From Anastatus disparis (lineage: Eukaryota > Arthropoda > Insecta > Hymenoptera > Eupelmidae), in contig JAFFSR010000291.1 in assembly GCA_017163975.1 (NCBI GenBank), positions 3,043,001 through 3,107,000 on the forward strand: DNA of 64,000 nucleotides, given 5' to 3'. How positions within the stretch are numbered: position 1 is the first letter of the stretch; every line of letters begins with the position of its first letter. The notes under the pieces are model-generated. The model was not told the DNA's origin and searched no databases. It saw only the letters and a program-made list of their open reading frames with translations. Positions 57,335-64,000 of the stretch are shown piece by piece. Both the position numbers and the translations under genes were made by a program.

Positions 57335-59735
57335 TTGATGTACTTCCATCGTAAGCACCTCCTTTTTCTCTTACGGATACGAATACGCAGATCTAATTAA
57401 GCTAGAAAGAATTTGCAGTGGTATATGATCAGGATGACGATATGGTACAGTTAATATTACTTTTGATACGTAATTTACTGTATAAGGAAGGACATAATGC
57501 ACAGCTACATTGTTTGATACAATAGGATCATCTGTTGTAGTAATAATACCTTTTGGCGATCCTTCATCTTTTATAGCATTGTAAAAAGTTTACATTCCTT
57601 TTAAAATTCCAGTTTCTGAATCACTTTACTGCTGATCTTAAATGTGATTTTGTTAAAACTTTATCAGCTATTTGTTGAAGTTGTTCAAGTATTAATGAAA
57701 TATCTTTCATTTGAGCAATTAATTTCATTCTATTCACATCCCACACAGCATGAAAGATATCATTGGAATATTCCGAAATATTTCAATGAAATATTTCATT
57801 GAAATATGTATGGAAGCTTTATGAAAGAAAACAGAAATATTCCTGGAATATTGCAAAGGAAACTTTCTACGAAGAACCCCTAAAGGCCTCCATAAACCTT
57901 CCAAGGAAGATTCCGTTGGAAGATTGACGAATCATTGCACCGAAAGATTTCATGGAAGCTTTATAGAAGACTCCGTTTTCCTTTTGGGAAAATATGGGAA
58001 TTTTCACTGGAATATTCCGACTTAAGTCTCCTGGAAGATTCCGTAAACCTTCCAAGGAAGAATCCGTTGGAAGATTGATGAATCATTGCACCGAAAGATT
58101 TCATGGAAACTTGAATGGAAGACTCCGTTTACCTTTCAGCGAAATATTGAAAATTATCATTGAAACCTTTTAGTGGAAGGCTCCTGGAAGATTCCGTAAA
58201 CCTCCCAAGGAAGATTCCGTTGGAAGATTAATGAATCATTACACCGAAAGTTTTTATGGAAGCTTGAATGGAAGACTCCGTTTACCTTTCAGCGAAATAT
58301 CGGAAATTGTCATTGAAATATTCCAGTCGAAGGCTCCTGAAAGCTTCCGTAAACCTTTCAAGGAAGATTCCGGTGGAAGATTGATGAATCATTGCACCGA
58401 AAGTTTTCATGGAAGCTTGAAAGGAAGACTCCGTTCACCTTTCAGCGAAATATTGGAAATTGTCATTGAAACATTCCAGTGGAAGGTTCCTGAAAGCTTC
58501 CATAAACCTTCCAAGGAAGATTCCGTTGGAAGATTGATGAATCATTGCACCGAAAGATTTCATGGAAGCTTGAATGGAAGACTCTATTTAAGAAATATTT
58601 CATGAAATATTTCTTGAAAAATTTGCGCAGCATTGATTTAAAATAATTTAAGAAATGGTGCAGTAATATTTCTTCAATATTTCAGTGTTATGTTTAAACA
58701 TTTTTGTAAATACTTCATGAAATATTTTTCAAATATAACAGGAATATTTCATGACATGTTTCTTGAAAGATTTGAGGAATATTAATTTAAAACATTTCAA
58801 GAAATAATGTAACAACTTACTTGAATATTTCAATGTCGGATTCAAAAATTTTTTTGAAATAAAACATAAAATGTTCCAACAATATTACAGAAATATTTCA
58901 ATGAATTATTTAATATTCATAAACTGAAATATTTCAAAAAAATATTAGTTCATCACTTATTTAATATTTCACTGAAATATTTCATTAATAATTTACGGAG
59001 GCTTCCAGTAACCTTTACTGAAATATTCCATGAAAAGTTTACGGAAGCTTCCAGTAAACTTCCTGGAAGCTTTCAATGTTTTTTCTGCAGTGAATTAAAT
59101 CTTCCACGTTTTCTTCTAGGAAGCTTCCGGTTATATTCCACTGAAATTTTTAACGAAAAACTTACCGAAGCTTCCTGGAAGCTTCCACTGAAATATTTCA
59201 GGAATGATGTACGGAAGCTTCGAGTAAGCTTCCACTGAAATATTCCATGAAAGATTTACGGAGGCTTCCAGTAAGTTTTCACTGAAATGTTTCATGAATA
59301 ATTTACGGAAGCTGTCGGTAAGCTTCTATTGAAATATTCCATGAATAATTTACGGAAGCTTCCAGTAAGTTTCCACTGAAATATTCCATGAAGGACTTAC
59401 GGAGGCTTCCACTGAGCTTTCACTGAAATATTCCATGAAAGACTTACGGAAGACTCCTGATCGAGGACATATCCATCTTCCGGGAAGTTTCCACTGGAAA
59501 CTTCCTGAAAGCTTCCAACCTTTCTTCCATATCTTCCGGGAAGCTTCCAGGAAGCTTACATGCTGTGTGGGATATTTCATTCCTAACAAATTTTCTTTTA
59601 GTCTTATTGCAGGTGAAACTAAGCAGGCAGCAGTGCCCATTGCATATAGATGACCTGAATGTGTAATACCATTTGTTAAATCAGCTAATAATCTAATCTA
59701 AGTGAATAATGTATATTCAATCTATAACAAGTAAT
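57335..59735 (-). pseudogene. Presequence protease (PITRM1-like) relic
   Basis: From 59735 down: RLLADLTNGITHSGHLYAMG and LKENLLGMKY, then (after the foldback element) VNRMKLIAQMKDISLILEQL, KVLTKSHLR, VLPYTVNYVSKVILTVPY, HPDHIPLQILSSLI, and finally REKGGAYDGSTSMASDG with SYHD. This is the C-terminal half of the M16C metalloprotease that degrades mitochondrial targeting peptides; the LPFPVNY...TVPYTHPD...REKGGAYGGG signature is distinctive. Two in-frame stops, a frameshift and a 1.8-kb insertion make it a pseudogene. CACTTAG at about 59727 looks like a splice acceptor, suggesting a genomic copy. Confidence 0.85.
57740..59571. mobile_element. 1.8-kb foldback element in the protease relic
   Basis: Ends CCCACACAGCATG and CATGCTGTGTGGG; AT duplicated (57738-57739, 59572-59573), confirmed because GMKYVNRM reads through when one AT is removed. 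The left half is ~150-bp tandem units (GAAGATTCCGTTGGAAGATT at about 57905, 58062, 58210, 58365, 58518) with a 124-codon repeat frame on the plus strand. The right half repeats GGAAGCTTCC and AATATTTCATGAAA words. Confidence 0.9.
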
Positions 59736-59851
59736 GGGTTCATAACCAAGACAATAATAATACGTCTGTTTCAATTTGCTATCTTCCGTGTAAAATCTGG
59801 TTCGCGTTTCTGTTCCCAGTTTGTTTTGTTGGTGGTTGTTTTAAATTTGAA

Positions 59852-60999
59852 TTAGATGCTTAAAGAACATCTCTTAAAAAATTCTATTATAAAGGTTGCC
59901 GATTTGCTTGTAGGATTCTCAAGTATTTTGTTAGCATTTATTGGATAGGATTTTATTTTTATGAGTTTTTTTATCAAAATTATTCTCTGGTCCTCATATA
60001 ATGGGGATGTCCACATTACATGATCCAATGATTGACACGGATGACCACACAAACACACCGGTTTAACTATCATATTCTTCCTATATAATCTTGCTCCCAA
60101 AGAATAATGATTTGATCTCTATTCATTGTTGTAATATATTTTCTAGATTTATTAAAATTATGGAACCAAGGTTTGGATTTATCTTTGTAAAAATATTTGA
60201 AATATTCTTTACCTTTTATTTCCTTAAAATTGTTAATGTATTTAATAGATGAATTTCTCAAATATTTTGATGCCAAATTATATGCATCACTATATGGATT
60301 TTTGATGTTGCTAATTTGTCCATGAGTAATAGCTTTCTTAGCTAATTTATCCACCATTATGTTACCATCAATTTCAACATGTGATGAAATCCAAATAAAT
60401 TCAACTATATTATTTTCTGATATAATGTTGTTTATCGTCTCCTTGATTTCTGATATGATATAAGTTGGATTCTTCTTATAGGAAGAAAAATTTTCAATAA
60501 CCATCAAAGAACTCATTGAGTCAGTAATAATCAATGATTTTTTGTAGTTATTGTTATAAATATGTTGGAGAGTTGTTATTATGACTAAAAGTCCCGCCAT
60601 AAAAATAGTAGACCATGAACTTATTTTATGCATAAATATGTCATCATTACTAGAACCATATACAGCAAAACCTGTATATTTACAATCACCCAGCGTTTTT
60701 GATCCATCAGTATAGATAATCTTATAATCGTTTTTTTCCTTTAAAATATATTCCCTCAGTACAGAGTTTGGAGAGTCAGAAAGTTGTGACAATTTACCTA
60801 TTTTATAATGTATTAAGTTTTTAATATCTAGATTAGTAGTATTGTATGAATAATCCCCAGCAAAAAAAATAAATGAAACACTTGAAATCATTCGAAAAGT
60901 TTTAGAAGTAATCAGAAAGAAAATGAGGGAAACTGAAAGAAACAGTAAAAATTGAAATCGGTTGGAGAGACTTTGGTAAAATTGGGACGAGACATTCAA
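59852..60999 (-). pseudogene. LINE RNase H and C-terminus
   Basis: 60070-60860 carries an RNase H domain: YTDGSKTLG (Asp), ITDSMSSL (Asp) and WISSHVEIDGN...DKLAKKA. The catalytic Glu position, normally in a TAEL-type motif, reads MAGLL, so it is probably dead. A frameshift at about 60085 leads to RLYRKNM...CLCGHPCQSLDHVMW, the terminal zinc region. Codons before AGDYSYN belong to the inserted foldback element, not to the LINE. Confidence 0.85.
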
Positions 61000-63175
61000 A
61001 GTATTTAAGTTTGTTTTCGCTTTTTTCGGTATATTTCATTTATTTTCATTTCTTTTCATTTTTTTACATAATACCTTAGATTCTTTCCAGAATTAAACAT
61101 TTATTTTCTATAAATATTCAGAATATTTCGGAGTCTCTCGGAAATTTTCGGATGGCTTCAAAATTTTTCAAAATTTCTCAGAAGTTTTCAATTTTTTTTG
61201 GAACTTTATGAATTTTTTCATATTTTTCCAGAATCTTTTAGAATATTAATTGAAATAACCAGAATATTTTAGAGTATTTTAATTAATTTCTAATTTTTTC
61301 CAAACTTTTCAAATTTTTCCAAAATTTTTCCCTATTTTTTTGAAGTTTTTGGATTTATTCCAATTATTTAAGTATTTCAATTAGATTATTAAGAAATTTT
61401 TAAAGAAATTGTTAGAAATTTTCAGAAACTCTCGAAAACCCTCGGAAATTTTCAGAAATTTTCGGAAAAATTCGAAAACATTCCGAATCTTACCAAAACT
61501 TTTTAAATTTTACGAATAATATTAGAAAATAACATTTATTGATAATAATAATTTGAAATATATACTTAACCTGTTAAATAATTTAATATTTCAGTATTTA
61601 AAATTCGACTTAATCAAAAATTTCAAGCTAAAAACTCGATTTTGAGCCCACTTAAAAAAGGAATCGAGCTTGAAATTGTAGACTGGGAAATCGTTAATAC
61701 TCAACTATTTCAACAGACATTTTTTGTTAAACAAACATATCACAAAACAATGATCTAGAAAATTATTTTTATTATAAATTAATTTAAAATATTTTATTTA
61801 GTCTTTTTATCATATAGTACAATAAATACATACCTTATTGCACTTTTGTATTATATAATCAGTTTGTTATCTCACGTTTAAATATTTGTAATTTTTACTC
61901 ATCAAGCTTAACGATTTTAATTTTAATTTCTCAAAATTAATGACAATTTATTTATTTTTAAGAAAAAAAAAATAAAAAAAAAATACAAAAATTTGATTCT
62001 GAAACGTGGACAAAAATAAAAAATTTATTAAATGGTATTTAAGGGGGTGCATCAGTCCTGTTTTACCATTTTTTCAAATAATTTCGTTACTATGCGATAT
62101 AGATATACAATATTCATATGCATAAACAACGTTTCCCTTGTTTTCGCGCATAGCAACGATCATAGCGATGTCAACAAATACGAATAAATTTATTAATTTT
62201 TATTTAGCATAAGAAAAACTTTTTGATGTGTTCACAGATCTAAATAGTTGTCCGCTCTTCATTTTTCAAAATAAAAACTATTCCCAAACAGAAAATCCTA
62301 TCTAATCACCCACTTAAGAGAAAAATTGTTTTTCAAAATGGTAAAACAGGATTGATGCATCCCCTTTAATTATTATTTATAATGAATCATTTATTTTAAA
62401 ATGGAAAAAGAGGAAATTAGAATGATTGATGACAGTTAAAAAAAATTGAAAGAAACTGAAGTAAATTGAAATAAATTAAAACAAGTGAAAAGAAACTAAA
62501 GTAAATTGAGACAAACTGAAACAGATCAAAAGAAACTGAATAAAACCGAAACAGATAGAGACAAACTGAAAAAATCGGAATTTGTATGAAATCTAATTTT
62601 TTCCATATTTACTTTTAACATTGAATAAAATGAAAAATACCGAAAACTTGTAATAATTTTAAAACAAATTCAAAATGTTCCAATCATTTTATAATTTTAC
62701 AAAAATTTTCCGTATGTTTCATTTTGTTTCAGTTTTCACAATTCATTACTTATTTCCAAATTTAAAATGAAATAATCTGATTAATTACAAGAGTTTTGGA
62801 AATATTCAGAAACAAACTGAATTAGTTTAAGGAAAAATGAAATAAAATGAAACAAACTGAAATTAAATGAAAGAAAACGAGAGAAATGAAAACGAATAGA
62901 AAGAAACTGTAACCAAAAGAATGAAACTGAAACAATTAAAAAAAATTGAAATAAATTTAAAAAAAACTAAAATGAACCAAAATGATTATGACAGCTGATT
63001 TTTCTATATCCACTTAGAAAATGATATAAAATGAGACATTCAGAAAACTTCCGAAAATTTCTGAAACAGTTTAAAATGTACCAATTGTTTCGTCCCAATT
63101 TTCACAAGAATTTTCCGTTTCTTTCAGTTTCTTTCAGAAATTTTCAATTACTTTCGTTTATTTTTTCCGCTGGGG
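60855..63175. mobile_element. 2.3-kb foldback element in the LINE
   Basis: Ends CCCCAGC(A/G)(A/G)AAAAAATAAA and its inverse GCTGGGG; AT duplicated at 60853-60854 and 63176-63177. The interrupted LINE protein reads PVPYD then YSYN across the empty site. The interior is made of GAAACTGAAA, TTTCAGAAATTTTC and TTCGGAAATT words. A TTTAA-flanked MITE sits inside. Confidence 0.88.
62043..62364. mobile_element. TTAA-type MITE inside the foldback element
   Basis: GGGGGTGCATCAGTCCTGTT and inverse AACAGGATTGATGCATCCCC bound 322 bases; TTTAA on both sides. TIR about 35 bases, non-coding. Confidence 0.75.
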
Positions 63176-63177
63176 AT

Positions 63178-64000
63178 CATAAGGCACAGGATGAATTTGT
63201 TTTTTAATTTTACTTATTATATGACAGAGCTGTGTAAATGATAATAAAAGAGGAAATTGAATTATGATATGATATTTATCAGATTTAGAAGTTTCATTAT
63301 ATAGAGCGTAAAGCTCATTTATCAGAGGATGATCCTCTTTAGAAAGGAGTTTAATAATGAATCCATCCGACAAATATTTGGTTCTAATATCTATTGGAGG
63401 TTCTTTGGTTTCACTATGAATAATATTGATTGGTGTTCACTCTATAACCTATTATGATTCTGAGAGCCTTGTATCGTACTCTATTTAATTTTAATTCCAG
63501 TTCACCGTTATTGGAATCTTAAAGAAAGACATTATATTCCAAATTACTTCTGACTATTGATTTAAATACCTGAATCAAAGTTTAGGGATGGCCTCCCCAT
63601 CACGTAGCGCTCATCATTTTTAGTATATTTGTTAGCTTTTTGGTGATGTTAATAATACTCTCTATCTAATTTCTCCAGTTGAGTCTCTGATCTAAGTGTA
63701 TTCCAAGATATCTTACATTATCTGATGCTTGTATGGAACTGTTCATTATATTTAGTGAGTAATTGTCGTTTTTTATAAATTCTTTTATAAAAATAAGTTT
63801 AGATTTGTTAGGATTAATTTTTAGATTTTTGGAGGCAAAACATTCTATTATTTTTGGTATATTATTTTGAATGGCTTCTATTGCTCCTTCTGGAGTATTA
63901 TTAATGTTGGCGATGACAGTGTCATCCGCAAACTTAAGGACAATATTATCTCTATTAATAGAGTTATTAAGACCTATGTTGTAAATTTTGTAGATAAGGG
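63178..64000 (-). pseudogene. LINE reverse transcriptase, runs off window
   Basis: On the minus strand entering from 64000: LKFADDTVIANINNTPEG (the FADD catalytic motif, 63905-63945), KLKINPNKSKL, VRYLGIHLDQRLNWR, then connector sequence with frameshifts to 63373, and an open piece 63158-63373 ending IHPVPYD at the insertion. The 5' part lies outside the window. With 59852-60860 it forms one LINE of an RNase H-bearing clade (Jockey/I-like). Confidence 0.85.

Noticed and set aside
58231..58605. 124-codon repeat protein
   Set aside because: It is an open frame through ~150-bp tandem units of a foldback element (50 codons per unit); not supported as a gene.

Overview
This is 64 kb of AT-rich eukaryotic DNA, most likely from an insect and plausibly a hymenopteran. 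The pointers to an insect are a Copia element primed by an internal fragment of initiator tRNA-Met, as in Drosophila copia, Lys/Glu-rich non-LTR retrotransposons, and relics whose residues read like insect APC1, DNAJB12/14 and presequence protease. The species call is inference. I see no intact conserved host gene. There is one intact unknown reading frame (1069-1935, minus), and almost everything else is transposable elements, many nested inside one another.

0-7 kb: a short hairpin MITE, a duplicated CA-microsatellite block, the unknown gene (acidic, SUMO-interaction-like motifs, C-terminal Cys cluster), then a 3.5-kb foldback element (2689-6191) with a smaller MITE inserted in one arm. 6-15 kb: a ~170-bp tandem array and a series of small palindromic elements. 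15.4-16 kb: four ~135-bp units that have diverged except for two alternating 16-bp motifs. 16.9-20.3 kb: two defective LINE pieces. 20.8-22.9 kb: a broken DDE transposase with a C-terminal SWIM zinc finger. 23.4-26.6 kb: nested palindromes.

30-43.4 kb is a Russian doll. A DNA transposon with ~550-bp inverted ends and a broken transposase-like N-terminus contains a full-length but broken Copia element (30916-41660, minus). The Copia in turn carries a 3.3-kb near-perfect palindrome in its RNase H region and a 300-bp MITE in its reverse transcriptase. 43.7-54.4 kb repeats blocks of 6.2-9.6 kb in inverted, collinear order, as expected of an old inverted duplication, now loaded with a solo LTR, a CACTA-like remnant, SINEs and MITEs. 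50.5-51.3 kb joins fragments of two unrelated host genes (APC1 and DNAJB12/14). 56.5-59.7 kb holds a presequence-protease pseudogene split by a 1.8-kb foldback element. 59.9-64 kb is a LINE split by a 2.3-kb foldback element and running off the window.

The unifying observation is a large set of non-autonomous palindromic elements that begin with CCC, make 2-bp target duplications of variable sequence (TA, AT, AC, CA), and have interiors built from short self-complementary words. Several insertion sites are proven inside this window because the interrupted protein or repeat can be read across the junction.
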